Positions 30,621-38,952 are shown, numbered from the stretch's first letter. The stretch: 64,000 nt of DNA from Staphylococcus hsinchuensis (GCF_038789205.1 NZ_CP128355.1:434001-498000), one strand, 5' to 3'. The notes: generated from the sequence alone by a model not told the origin. Made by a program: numbers and translations.

Positions 30621-33011
30621 TTATGGGAAATGTATTACTAAATCACCATCATCATAAGTAATAATACTTTGACATAGGTTTTTAACTACATTTCCTTTTA
30701 TTTTACTTCCCATATATTCAAAAGATTCTAATGCTACTTTATGGTATTCGAAAATCGCATTACGTTGACCATTCTGCCTATTATTCACACTACCCTTTAA
30801 CTGTTGTAAATTATCAACTTGGTTAATCCAACCACTATCAATCGCTTTTAAGATTGATTTTTGAGTAAATCTTAGATGAAAATAATCATCTTTAAGCTGA
30901 GCTTTATTTTCCGATAGCTGTTTGTTAAATTGTTCCATCAAAAATTCTAGAACTTCTGATTTATTTGTAATGTTAATAGTAGAAAGATCACCATCAAATT
31001 TAAAACTTATATTTTTATAAATATAGTCTAACAATAATGATTCTGTAATTTGATTGTGTTTTAAAATGAAATCTTCTTTGAATACGTCACGCGCTAATGA
31101 TTGTAAATTAAAATCATCAACATTTTTCAAAGATAAAACTTTATCTCTTTCTTTATAAACTAAATCTCTTTGAATACTTATGCTTTTTTCATGTTCATTA
31201 GCTATTTCTCGCATTGCAACACCTTGTTCTTCTGACACACGTTGTGCTCTCGTCACAACTTTATGAACTCGACGTTGAAACACACGGCTATGTTCTAACT
31301 TGGAATTATCCATAGACTGTAACTGTTTATTTTTATTCAGCGCGGTCTCGCCCCATCTTTGCACTAAGAAATCATCTAGTGATATAAAAACTTGCGAAGT
31401 TCCTGGGTCACCTTGTCTTCCCGCACGACCTCTTAATTGATTATCTACACGACTATTTTCCATATGTTCACTAATAATAACGGCTAGTCCACCAAGTTCA
31501 TGCACTTTACGATCTAATTTAATATCGGTACCACGCCCTGCCATACTTGTCGCAACAGTTACAGCAGCTAGTTGTCCTGCTTCAGCAATCATTTGTGCTT
31601 CTTTCGCTACGTTTTGTGCGATAAGTAAATTATTCGGAATATCCATTTGGAATAACTGAGTAGAAAAATATTTAGCCACTTCAGCTGTACGCGTTATTAG
31701 TAACACGGGGCGTTGTGCTTCATGTAACCTTTTCACTTCTTCGATAATGGCTTTATTTTTAATATTAATATTTAAGAATACGCGATCTTTATAATCTATG
31801 CGTTGTATAGGCTTGTCGGTAGGTATTTGGATAACAACTTTAGCGTATAAATCGAAAAATTCTGCTTCGCCCGACTTACCTGTACCAGTCATCCCTGAAA
31901 ATTCATCAAATTGTTTAAAAAGATTTTGGAATGTAATTGTAGCCATAACACTCAAATCTCTAGATATTTCAACATCTTCTTTCGCTTCTATCGCTTGATG
32001 TAATCCGGATTGCAATTTTGTACCTGGCAACATACGACCTGTAATACGATCTATTAATACAACTTCACCATTATTTATAAAATAATCGTAATTCGATTCA
32101 AATAGGTGACGTGCACGTAACGCTAAATTAATATTTCGAACTAGATCAAAGTATTTTTCACCATATATATTTTCAACATTGAAATAATCATTCGCTGCTT
32201 GGATACCTTTTTCAGTTAGCCATATTTCTTTTTTAGACTTTTTCATTTCAAAGTGTTCATCTTCTACTAATGTGTCAACAAAACCTTTTGTAATATTAAA
32301 TAAGTTCGATTGCACACGTGGTGCACCTGAAATAACTAAAGGTGTCTGCGCAGCATCTAAAATTATAGAATCCACCTCATCAATAATCCCAAAGTTCAAA
32401 TCTGGTAAAAATTTGTCATCTATATGATCGGCTAAGTGGTCGATTAAATAATCAAACCCTAAACGACCATTTGTCGTATAAATAATGTCATGATTGAAGA
32501 TGGCTTTCTTCTCGCCTTTTTTATATTCATAATCAGGGATATCAACAAAACCTAACGCACTCGTTAAACCAAGCCATTCGTATAAAGGTTTCATTTCGAG
32601 AAAGTCACGTTTGGCTAAATAATCATTGGTTGTGATTAAAAATGCACCGCGTCCAGTCAATGCATTTAAATACAGTGGCATGGTTGCTGTTAATGTTTTA
32701 CCTTCACCTGTCTGCATTTCTGCGATATTACCTTCATGTAAAGCGATGGCTCCTAATACTTGTACTTCTTTCGGGTACATGCCTAACACACGTCTGCTCG
32801 CTTCACGTGCAACTGCATACGCCTCGGGTAATAGTTGGTTCAAGGTTACTTTTCCATCCTTGAGTCTTTGTTTAAAGTCACTTGTTTTTTGTTGAAGTGC
32901 TTCGTCAGTGAATGACTCAAATTTCGTGCTATATTCATTGATTTTACGTAAAGTCTTTTCTAAACGGCTTAATCTCATTGAATTAATTATTGAATCTATT
33001 TTTTGTTTCAT
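30621..33011 (-). CDS. secA2: Accessory preprotein translocase ATPase SecA2 (first cluster)
   Basis: A 796-residue DEAD-type SecA ATPase shorter than housekeeping SecA, as usual for SecA2, and lacking the C-terminal zinc-binding tail. Walker A is TGEGKT at 101-106, Walker [21 protein letters not shown] near 210, and motifs [10 protein letters not shown] and [14 protein letters not shown] lie near 500-560. It drives export of the glycosylated serine-rich adhesin through SecY2. GGAGGT precedes ATG 33011. The asp3 fragment upstream overlaps its start by 29 bases. It is intact, but its cluster has lost adhesin, secY2, asp1 and asp2. Confidence 0.93.
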   Translation of the reverse strand: MKQKIDSIINSMRLSRLEKTLRKINEYSTKFESFTDEALQQKTSDFKQRLKDGKVTLNQLLPEAYAVAREASRRVLGMYPKEVQVLGAIALHEGNIAEMQTGEGKTLTATMPLYLNALTGRGAFLITTNDYLAKRDFLEMKPLYEWLGLTSALGFVDIPDYEYKKGEKKAIFNHDIIYTTNGRLGFDYLIDHLADHIDDKFLPDLNFGIIDEVDSIILDAAQTPLVISGAPRVQSNLFNITKGFVDTLVEDEHFEMKKSKKEIWLTEKGIQAANDYFNVENIYGEKYFDLVRNINLALRARHLFESNYDYFINNGEVVLIDRITGRMLPGTKLQSGLHQAIEAKEDVEISRDLSVMATITFQNLFKQFDEFSGMTGTGKSGEAEFFDLYAKVVIQIPTDKPIQRIDYKDRVFLNINIKNKAIIEEVKRLHEAQRPVLLITRTAEVAKYFSTQLFQMDIPNNLLIAQNVAKEAQMIAEAGQLAAVTVATSMAGRGTDIKLDRKVHELGGLAVIISEHMENSRVDNQLRGRAGRQGDPGTSQVFISLDDFLVQRWGETALNKNKQLQSMDNSKLEHSRVFQRRVHKVVTRAQRVSEEQGVAMREIANEHEKSISIQRDLVYKERDKVLSLKNVDDFNLQSLARDVFKEDFILKHNQITESLLLDYIYKNISFKFDGDLSTINITNKSEVLEFLMEQFNKQLSENKAQLKDDYFHLRFTQKSILKAIDSGWINQVDNLQQLKGSVNNRQNGQRNAIFEYHKVALESFEYMGSKIKGNVVKNLCQSIITYDDGDLVIHFP

Positions 33012-33815
33012 TGGTACCTCCGTTTTTTACAGTACGTATATCAAGATACTCCAAATAACGCGTTTTATTTAATACAGGTTGCATGACCTCCATACCATGT
33101 GGTCGATGTGTTTCCGTATCAAAGTATACATATGGTTTTGTGATTGGATGGGATTGATTATTTTCACCTATGACTTCAGATAATTTTTTGGCAAACGAAG
33201 TATTTTGATGGAATGTTATAAAAGGTTGACCCTCTATTATATGACTCATGGCTTTAGAAAATTCATTTGATAAAGGGCCATAACCAATTAAATTCAACTC
33301 GCAATCAGAATAATTCTGAGTGAGATGCTGCTTTATCATAGACATTCCGTCCGTTAACTTTCCGTTATACCAACCTTTAATAAGTAACACGTTTTCAAAC
33401 TTACGTATAGCTTCTGAAGATACAGTCGTTTGTTGTTGCGTAGTAGGTTCCACAAAGATTATATTTAACATTTGATGTGCTTCATTTTTGTTTAATAACT
33501 CACCTATTTGTACAGTATTTATCTGTTCATTCACTTCACAGATTGTAAGCTTTTTAAATTTGAGTGATTGTGACGCAGCATTGATCATTTGTAATTTATA
33601 CGTATGTGCATCTTTAGGATAATAAATCTCTATATCAAGGTCGTTAATAATTTTTGTATCGATGACAGACCCATTTTTCTTATAAAAAATCAATTTAAAA
33701 TAAATACTATTTTCAGGTGTTACTGTGTAATCAAAGTTAAAATGATACGTGCAACCCTTTTTTAATATGGGTAAAGATGGGATTGCTTTATCTTTACTAA
33801 AACTAGTAAACATCG
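32983..33815 (-). pseudogene. asp3: asp3 of the first cluster, 5' end removed by IS431
   Basis: Aligns to the second Asp3 from MFTSF (opposite MLSSY) through KKGCTYHFNFDYTVTPENS and YPKDAHTYKLQMIN. About the first 48 residues are missing, because IS431 begins at 33816. The frame continues into the IS terminal repeat, where TTG at 33828 would give a hybrid MQQNP start, and ATG at 33813 could start a 276-residue product. Neither has a normal ribosome site. The remaining C-terminal part is far longer than that of the second Asp3 (168 residues total). Asp3 binds the adhesin and SecA2 in other systems; this copy is probably non-functional or altered. Confidence 0.8.
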
Positions 33816-34608
33816 GGTTCTGTTGCAAAGTCAGAAAAAATATAACTAATTATCATTTTAACATGGTAGTATTCCCTTAACTGGCCAACATGTGATTAAT
33901 TTCGTAGCACGGCGAAAATCCGTAGATCTGAAGAGACCTACGGTTCTTTTTATATAGACCATAAATACATTCAATACCTTTGAGTGTATTCTTTGCCGTA
34001 TTGACGCTTTGATATCTCGTCTTTCTCACTTTAATATGACGGTGATCCTGCTCAATGAGGTTATTAAGATATTTAGATGTACAATGACAGTCGGGATTAA
34101 GTTTAAAATCTTTAATCAACTTAGACATTGCCACCTTCGTCGAAGGTGCCTGGTCTGTAATTATCATTTGAGGTTTACCAAATTGTTTAATAAGTCGCTT
34201 AATAAACGCATATGCTGAATGATTATCTCGTTTCTTACGTAACCAAATATCCAATGTATGACCATCTGCATCAATGGCACGATATAAATAGCACCATTTT
34301 CCTTTTATTTTAATGTATGTCTCATCAACGCGCCATTTATAATAAGCTTTTTTATGCTTTTTCTTCCAAATTTGATACAAAATAGGAGCATATTCTTGAA
34401 CCCAACGGTAGATCGTTGAATGATGAACGTTAACGCCGCGTTCTCTTAGTATTTCAGATATATCACGATAACTAAGCGCGTATCTTAAGTAATAGCCGAC
34501 GGCTACAGTTATTACATCTTTATTAAATTGCTTATATCTAAAATAATTCATAGAGAACGCTCCTTTTTTGTTAAAATTATACTATAAAATTAACTTTGCA
34601 ACAGAACC
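33816..34608 (-). mobile_element. IS431/IS257 (IS6 family), complete
   Basis: 793 bases bounded by terminal repeats GGTTCTGTTGCAAAGT (33816-33831) and AACTTTGCAACAGAACC (34592-34608), enclosing one 224-codon transposase gene. The 8 bases on each side (AAACATCG left, ATATTTCA right) do not match, so there is no target duplication; this fits cointegrate formation, deletion or recombination rather than a simple insertion. The left end sits inside asp3, the right end inside an older IS431-like remnant. Confidence 0.95.
33877..34551 (-). CDS. tnp: IS431 transposase (IS6 family, DDE)
   Basis: A 224-residue IS6-family transposase, full length. An HTH lies in YRDISEILRERGVNVHHSTI; the DDE catalytic core is visible as WRVDETYIKI (first Asp), ITDQAPSTK (second Asp) and NLIEQDHRHIKVR (Glu). 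AAAAGGAGC precedes ATG 34551. It is very close in length and sequence to the element that forms composite transposons and plasmid cointegrates in staphylococci. Confidence 0.95.
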   Translation of the reverse strand: MNYFRYKQFNKDVITVAVGYYLRYALSYRDISEILRERGVNVHHSTIYRWVQEYAPILYQIWKKKHKKAYYKWRVDETYIKIKGKWCYLYRAIDADGHTLDIWLRKKRDNHSAYAFIKRLIKQFGKPQMIITDQAPSTKVAMSKLIKDFKLNPDCHCTSKYLNNLIEQDHRHIKVRKTRYQSVNTAKNTLKGIECIYGLYKKNRRSLQIYGFSPCYEINHMLAS

Positions 34609-34766
34609 ATATTTCAGATATATCACGATAACTCAATGCATATCTTAGATAGTAGCCAACGGCTACAGTGATAACATCTTTGTTAAATTGTTTATATCTG
34701 AAATAGTTCATACAGGGTTCTCCTTTTTGTTAAATTATACTATAAATTCAACTTTGCAACAGAACC
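34609..34766 (-). mobile_element. IS431-like remnant (5' end of a second copy)
   Basis: 158 bases that repeat, with substitutions, the transposase start region (codons for MNYFRYKQFNKDVITVAVGY and on to about RDISEI) and end in a second terminal repeat AACTTTGCAACAGAACC at 34750-34766. The rest of this copy was lost at the junction with the complete IS431. Confidence 0.9.
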
Positions 34767-34819
34767 TATAATATAACAAAATAACAAAGATGTTTTATCT
34801 ATGTCGTTATAAATTTTAT

Positions 34820-35386
34820 TTATTTTAGATACTTTTTATATTCCTTATAACTATAAGGATCTTTCAACTTCTTATCATTCACATAAACCGTTGGTGCCTC
34901 TTTCACACCTTTATCTTTATAGCGTCGCACATCTTTTTTAGCATCTTTCCATGATTGGCTATTTTTCGTTCTATAATCTTTTTTGATTTTATTTGTTTTA
35001 CTCTTACTTAAATTCAATTTGTCTATTTGCTTATCAATTAACTTTCTAGTAATCCATTTGTTCTCATGGTTAGGTTGTTTTGAAAACATAAGTTTTTGGA
35101 ATTTTAAAGACTTTTTAGGCGCTATATTTTCAACAGCATGAGCGGCACGAGAACCTGTTACTGAGTCTTTACCTAAAAAAGCCATGTTCACGAATTGATA
35201 GTCAGCTTTCCCTTTATCAATATAATCTTTTTCTAGTTTAGGCATGATGTGATCATCTACTTGCTTACAATAAGGACATTTGAAATCACCATACTCCACA
35301 ATTTTATTTTTAGGTTTATGATGATTACTATTTGAACATCCTGCTAAAAATAATAATATTAGAAAGCAAAATAACATTCGTTTCAT
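34820..35386 (-). CDS. DsbA-like thiol-disulfide oxidoreductase lipoprotein
   Basis: A 188-residue lipoprotein: signal MKRMLFCFLILLFLAGCSNS with lipobox LAGC, so the mature protein is membrane-anchored outside the cell. A thioredoxin-fold DsbA/BdbD domain follows, with EYGDFKCPYCKQVDDHI (CPYC active site) and KEAPTVYVNDKKL near the C-terminus (cis-Pro loop). It should form or isomerise disulfides in secreted proteins. Upstream is TTGACT-18-TATAAT (35414-35443, minus), which puts transcription start after an upstream in-frame ATG at 35413 and supports the start at 35386. It is divergent from a secreted protein whose only two cysteines bracket its glycine-rich segment, the obvious candidate substrate. 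Confidence 0.85.
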   Translation of the reverse strand: MKRMLFCFLILLFLAGCSNSNHHKPKNKIVEYGDFKCPYCKQVDDHIMPKLEKDYIDKGKADYQFVNMAFLGKDSVTGSRAAHAVENIAPKKSLKFQKLMFSKQPNHENKWITRKLIDKQIDKLNLSKSKTNKIKKDYRTKNSQSWKDAKKDVRRYKDKGVKEAPTVYVNDKKLKDPYSYKEYKKYLK

Positions 35387-35413
35387 AAAATAGTTACATC
35401 CTTTTTTTGACAT

Positions 35414-35443
35414 ATTATATTTAAATTTAATTAATAAAGTCAA
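35414..35443 (-). promoter_or_regulatory. Sigma-A promoter of the DsbA-like gene
   Basis: Read on the minus strand: TTGACT (-35), 18-base spacer, TATAAT (-10), 28 bases before the chosen start codon. A near-consensus vegetative promoter. Confidence 0.75.
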
Positions 35444-35560
35444 TATTTCAACGAATATGAATAAAATACAGACACTTATGAACTACAATAACTTTTAAAA
35501 CTATATAAATGGTAATTTATAGATAGATACAAAACAAATACATATTAGGAGAGATGACAT

Positions 35561-36142
35561 ATGGAAAAAGCATATAACGTAAAATCAAAAGTAGTTAAAG
35601 GCTTTGCTGCATTTGCTATCATAACTGGTATGACTGTTAGCACTGGTTTAGCGGACAATCATTCACAAGCTGCTGAAAATAACCAAACACAAAAAGCATC
35701 ATCTAAAAGTGCTGGTGAAATAGTAAAAATTGATGACAATATGGGTAGAATTGATTTAAATAAAAATATTACATACAATGTAGATGAAAATGGTATAGCT
35801 ACATTAAAAGATAAAAATACAAATAAAACAGAACAATTACCATCAACAGCTAAAGACAAAAACGGTAAAAATGTAAACATAGTTTATTTTGAAGAAAAAG
35901 GTAAATTAGGTATGCAGGTAGTTCCTAATCAACAAGACCGTAAAAAGAAAAAAGGGTCTGTTGCTAAATGTGTTATCGGAACAGCAGGCGGTGCTGTAGG
36001 AGGAGCAACAGCAGGAGGTCTTACAGGTGCTGGTGTGGGTACAGTTACATTACCAGTTGTAGGTACAGTAAGTGGTGGCGTTGTAGGTACAGTCGGTGGA
36101 GGTATCGGCGGTGCTTCAGGTGGCTACGTAGCAGGTTGCTAA
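35561..36142 (+). CDS. Secreted two-cysteine glycine-zipper protein, candidate bacteriocin precursor
   Basis: A 193-residue protein with an N-terminal signal sequence (VVKGFAAFAIITGMTVSTGL, likely cut after HSQA or QAA), a hydrophilic middle (about 40-125), a basic segment RKKKKGS near 128-134, and a C-terminal 57-residue Gly/Ala/Val-rich segment that begins with Cys137 and ends with the last residue, Cys193. These are the only cysteines; 22 of the 57 residues are Gly, arranged as GxxxG-like zippers. A disulfide would close the segment end to end. AGGAGAG lies 7 bases before the ATG. Neighbours are a divergent DsbA lipoprotein and a small membrane protein. By architecture I infer a Sec-exported, disulfide-closed bacteriocin or pore-forming peptide released after the basic site; a structural surface protein is the alternative. 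Confidence 0.6.
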   Translation: MEKAYNVKSKVVKGFAAFAIITGMTVSTGLADNHSQAAENNQTQKASSKSAGEIVKIDDNMGRIDLNKNITYNVDENGIATLKDKNTNKTEQLPSTAKDKNGKNVNIVYFEEKGKLGMQVVPNQQDRKKKKGSVAKCVIGTAGGAVGGATAGGLTGAGVGTVTLPVVGTVSGGVVGTVGGGIGGASGGYVAGC

Positions 36143-36158
36143 TTAAGGTGTGATAATT

Positions 36159-36344
36159 ATGGAGAATAAAATGTACAGATGGCCTATACTCTTTATAGTA
36201 ATAATCAATTATGTATTAATGCTAACACTCTTTTTATGGGTATCGAATATAGGGCGTTTAAATACATTATTGCTAACAATACCATTTCTTTTAATGACAA
36301 TAGTATACGTTATTAATTTTGTGAATTATCATAAGGACAAGTGA
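36159..36344 (+). CDS. Small membrane protein, candidate immunity protein
   Basis: A 61-residue product with two transmembrane helices (PILFIVIINYVLMLTLFLWV and LNTLLLTIPFLLMTIVYVIN) and a basic tail (YHKDK). The start is ATG 36159 with AAGGTG 8 bases upstream; a GTG at 36150 overlaps that site. It begins 16 bases after the glycine-zipper gene, so the two are an operon and share the terminator at 36367. Small double-spanning proteins behind bacteriocin genes are commonly immunity proteins; that role is inferred only from position and size. Confidence 0.6.
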   Translation: MENKMYRWPILFIVIINYVLMLTLFLWVSNIGRLNTLLLTIPFLLMTIVYVINFVNYHKDK

Positions 36345-36366
36345 ATTATCAAAATAGAGAACACAA

Positions 36367-36397
36367 AAAGGAGCTAACCTTAAAGGTTAGCTCCTTT
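36367..36397. terminator. Terminator of the candidate bacteriocin operon
   Basis: AAAGGAGCTAACCTT and AAGGTTAGCTCCTTT form a perfect 15-bp inverted repeat followed by CTTTT, 23 bases after the small membrane-protein gene. Confidence 0.88.
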
Positions 36398-36404
36398 CTT
36401 TTAA

Positions 36405-36450
36405 CCTAAAAAACGTAAGTCTAGGACTAACGCCTAGACTGATTTTTAGG
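36405..36450. terminator. Second long hairpin, convergent with the first
   Basis: CCTAAAAA-ACGT-AAGTCTAGG faces CCTAGACT-GA-TTTTTAGG across a short loop. It lies just downstream of the Sin operon on the minus strand and 8 bases from the other terminator, so it probably ends the opposing transcript. Confidence 0.65.
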
Positions 36451-36453
36451 TTT

Positions 36454-36559
36454 TTAAGGTTCTTCAAATTCCAATTCTTCTACATATACAAATTGATAAT
36501 GTTTTGGTCTTTTCTAAAAAATTACTTCTTAATTTTTTGATATCTTCATTGCTATACAT
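36454..36559 (-). pseudogene. Small gene at the end of the sin operon, apparently frameshifted
   Basis: The ATG at 36559 overlaps the stop of the upstream 95-residue gene, and GGAGG lies upstream. The first frame reads MYSNEDIKKLRSNFLEK; the next frame then reads RPKHYQFVYVEELEFEEP and stops at 36454. Removing one A from the AAAA run near 36511 would join them into a 34-residue protein. As it stands the product is a 31-residue peptide with an unrelated tail. Confidence 0.4.
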
Positions 36560-36839
36560 AATCGTGATACGCCTCCATTCGATCTTCTTCAAACTCTTGT
36601 AATTCACCTTTTGCTTGTTGCATGTCTACTAAGTCCATAAAATCACCAAGTTCTTTTTCTGAATTAGATCTAAAGTGTTCAATATCTTTTTCTAAATCAA
36701 CAACTCTCTCTTTCTCTTTGTAATTCAATAATCCATAAAGTATTTTATTAAACTCTTTAGGCTCATACTCATCTAAATAATTCTGTATATAATATTCTTT
36801 TTCTTCTTCTGTTACATATTCAGCAAAGTTAGCATTCAT
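36552..36839 (-). CDS. Acidic hypothetical protein, 95 aa
   Basis: A 95-residue, strongly acidic, helix-rich protein (FAEYVTEEEKEYYIQNYLDE, then VVDLEKDIEHFRSNSEKELG), possibly coiled coil. GGAGGAAT precedes ATG 36839, which lies directly after the stop of the 160-residue gene, so it is the third gene of the sin operon. No family is recognised; such small genes are common beside plasmid resolvases. Confidence 0.6.
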   Translation of the reverse strand: MNANFAEYVTEEEKEYYIQNYLDEYEPKEFNKILYGLLNYKEKERVVDLEKDIEHFRSNSEKELGDFMDLVDMQQAKGELQEFEEDRMEAYHDYV

Positions 36840-36842
36840 ATT

Positions 36843-37325
36843 TTATTCCTCCGATTCATTCTGTAATTTGTGTAATATTTTGATTACTAATGTAATATCA
36901 ACATCATATTTTTCAGATATTCGTTGTATTTCTTTATAATCCTTTATAAATGCTCCTATTTCACCATTATCATCAAGTTCAACATTTAAATTATCTTTAT
37001 TAGGTCGTAATTCGTTTACTATATTTTCGTAAATTACTTCTTGATCAATTATTATAAAATACAAGTTCATTTCCGATTCTACTTCGCATTCACAATCAGC
37101 TAACCTAAAGAATATTTTTTCAAGAATATGTTTTGAATGTTCAGGTAAATAACCACCCTTCTTTTCTAATGTAGGTACTATTTGTTCAGTACTATTTTTT
37201 ATTCTTGTGTATTCTCTTGGTTCTAATTCAAATAAGTTATTTAATATACGTAACAATAGATCTAAATTTTGCTCATTCATTTTATCTTGGATCATTCTTT
37301 GAATTATTTTATTATCTTTTATCAT
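36843..37325 (-). CDS. Hypothetical protein, 160 aa, in sin operon
   Basis: A 160-residue soluble protein (MIKDNKIIQRMIQDKMNEQN ... VDITLVIKILHKLQNESEE), rich in charged residues, with a leucine-rich segment NLDLLLRILNNLFELEP near residue 20. ATG 37325 lies 8 bases after the resolvase stop, with GGAGTGAT inside the resolvase 3' end; an in-frame start at 37358 lies inside the resolvase gene. Function unknown; context suggests a plasmid maintenance module. Confidence 0.6.
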   Translation of the reverse strand: MIKDNKIIQRMIQDKMNEQNLDLLLRILNNLFELEPREYTRIKNSTEQIVPTLEKKGGYLPEHSKHILEKIFFRLADCECEVESEMNLYFIIIDQEVIYENIVNELRPNKDNLNVELDDNGEIGAFIKDYKEIQRISEKYDVDITLVIKILHKLQNESEE

Positions 37326-37332
37326 TGTAAGA

Positions 37333-37956
37333 TCACTCCGATTCACGTTTGATTTCATTTTTTATACGTTGAACAGTTTTCATACCTAGACCATACTTTT
37401 TAGCTGTGCCCCTGATTGTTCCTCCATTCTTTAATACCTCTACTACTTTTTCATAAATAACTCGACCTTGAGGGTTATCACTATCTTTTGAATACTTTAC
37501 TTTCTTACCTTTATAACGTCCTTCTTTTTTAGCTCTTTCAATACCTACACGCTGACGCTCAAGCATGTATAAACGTTCTGTTTCGGCTTGAAATGTTAGA
37601 ACGGACAACATTACATTAAGCAATAACTTACCCATGCCATATTTATCATTGGCTGGTATATCGGGTAAATCTTTGGAATGAAGTATAATACCATCATTTA
37701 GCAACTCACGTACCATTTCTTCAACGACATTTGCCTTACGTCCTAGACGATCTAATTTGAAAACATATAGATCATCACCTTGTCTGATTTTGGCATTTAA
37801 TAAACTTTTAAAACCATCACGCTCGTAAGGACTTGTTGTACCACTTATCTCATCTACAAATATATTCTTGCGATCAACTCCTTGCTCAATTAACCAATTG
37901 ATTTGATTTTCCAGATGCTGTTCCTCAGTTGAGACTCTTGCATATCCAAATTTCAT
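37333..37956 (-). CDS. Sin-like serine recombinase (plasmid resolvase)
   Basis: A 207-residue small serine recombinase. The catalytic N-terminal domain begins FGYARVSTEEQ with active Ser9, then KLDRLGRKANVVEEMV (conserved Arg motif) and AETERLYMLERQRVGIERAK (E helix); the C-terminal HTH is TIRGTAKKYGLGMKTVQRIK. The C-terminal layout (NPQGRVIYEKVVEVLKNGG) resembles staphylococcal Sin, which resolves plasmid multimers at a res site upstream of its own gene. Tn552-type transposons insert preferentially into such res sites, and the transposon end here lies 95 bases upstream. AGGAG precedes ATG 37956 at long spacing (about 12). Confidence 0.85.
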   Translation of the reverse strand: MKFGYARVSTEEQHLENQINWLIEQGVDRKNIFVDEISGTTSPYERDGFKSLLNAKIRQGDDLYVFKLDRLGRKANVVEEMVRELLNDGIILHSKDLPDIPANDKYGMGKLLLNVMLSVLTFQAETERLYMLERQRVGIERAKKEGRYKGKKVKYSKDSDNPQGRVIYEKVVEVLKNGGTIRGTAKKYGLGMKTVQRIKNEIKRESE

Positions 37957-38050
37957 TTTGTTAAGTACTCCTCAAATTTCATTTTAGAACGCCACAAACA
38001 TTATAGGTGTAATACCCTAATGACAACATAAGTGTATCATCATATCAGTA
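37957..38050. promoter_or_regulatory. Probable half of the Sin res site
   Basis: A 94-base gap between sin and the transposon end. It is where the res site and promoter of a Sin-type gene should lie; it contains GGTGTAATACCCTAATGACA and a partially symmetric ATAAGTGTATCATCATAT. The transposon inserted at its far end. Assignment is by position. Confidence 0.4.
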
Positions 38051-38159
38051 TGTCACTTTACTTGGTATATGAGAATAATTTCACTTAATAAATGAGAAAA
38101 AGCAGCGTACTTTAATATGGTACGTTGCTTTTTCTATTATCGTATACCTATGACCAAAC
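38051..38159 (+). repeat. Left terminal inverted repeat of the Tn552-type element
   Basis: About 109 bases matching the complement of the right end (TGTCACTTTACTTG, TATATGAGAAT, AATAAAT, ATTATCG, CTATGACCAAACT) with scattered substitutions. It contains a 16-bp hairpin at 38095-38135 and the last codons of the p271 gene. Confidence 0.9.
38095..38135 (-). terminator. Hairpin terminator within left inverted repeat
   Basis: AGAAAAAGCAGCGTAC and GTACGTTGCTTTTTCT form a 16-bp stem (one G-U) just after the p271 stop, with a T run on the minus strand; ends the transposition operon inside the transposon. Confidence 0.75.
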
Positions 38160-38952
38160 TGTCTCTTGCTGTTTCTACAACCTCGGTGCTGATTTTATCT
38201 AAGCCATTTATATCCATAATTCTATCTATCTGCGCAAACAAGCGATGAATAAGTCTAAAATTACCCTTAGTGATTTTAATAATAGTTGTTATAGCTTCAT
38301 AGTCAGTGAAGTCTTCAAGTTTTAAATCAACTCCTAGATCTTGCCACTTATACTCTAATATATGATGTGTTTCATCTTTGCTTAAATTATCGAATTCATG
38401 TGCAAAACCTATACGAGAATATAGTTGAGGATAACGAGATAGTTTTTTCTCAATACCTGGCATACCAATGAATACCATTGCTAGGTCACGTTCATCATAG
38501 ATAGATCTTAATTGCTCTAAATGTTGCACTTTAAGTCTATCAATTTCGTCTATTATAATGAGTTCAATGTCTTGGAATGCATCACTAAAATTTTCACTAT
38601 GTTCATGCTCGTATTTATTTAAAACATGTAATTTTTGACCCAAATCAATACTTCCATTAATACTGTGTAAGTCACTACTCAATCTTGTTTGCTTTTCTGC
38701 TGGTGCAGTATAAAATATTTTGTCTACAGATAATATATCGTCCGTTGTTTTATTAGCTAAATCTTTCCAGCCCCTATGGTTAACCTGGTTTTCAATAATA
38801 TCCCAATTGGTATAATATCGTGAAGATAATGTTTTACCCACACCTGGTTGACCATAACATATACCAATATACTGATATTTAATACAAGCATCACAAAATT
38901 CAGCAAATCGTTTGTACTCTTTTGTTTCAATGAACTTCTGTTTTTTAGTCAT
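38137..38952 (-). CDS. Transposon ATP-binding protein (Tn552 p271/TniB-like)
   Basis: A 271-residue AAA-type ATPase that acts with the DDE transposase, probably choosing the target like MuB/TniB. Walker A is GQPGVGKT at 34-41; Walker B is IELIIIDEIDRLKVQHLEQL near residue 130, followed by MVFIGMPGIEKKL (sensor region). The length equals Tn552 p271. The ATG overlaps the p480 stop by 8 bases, with AAAGAGG upstream. The C-terminal codons are encoded within the transposon inverted repeat. Confidence 0.92.
   Translation of the reverse strand: MTKKQKFIETKEYKRFAEFCDACIKYQYIGICYGQPGVGKTLSSRYYTNWDIIENQVNHRGWKDLANKTTDDILSVDKIFYTAPAEKQTRLSSDLHSINGSIDLGQKLHVLNKYEHEHSENFSDAFQDIELIIIDEIDRLKVQHLEQLRSIYDERDLAMVFIGMPGIEKKLSRYPQLYSRIGFAHEFDNLSKDETHHILEYKWQDLGVDLKLEDFTDYEAITTIIKITKGNFRLIHRLFAQIDRIMDINGLDKISTEVVETARDSLVIGIR

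Noticed and set aside
35968-36153. Plus-strand 61-codon Arg/Cys-rich frame inside the glycine-zipper gene
   Set aside because: An out-of-frame reading of GGT/GGA-rich codons; no ribosome site.
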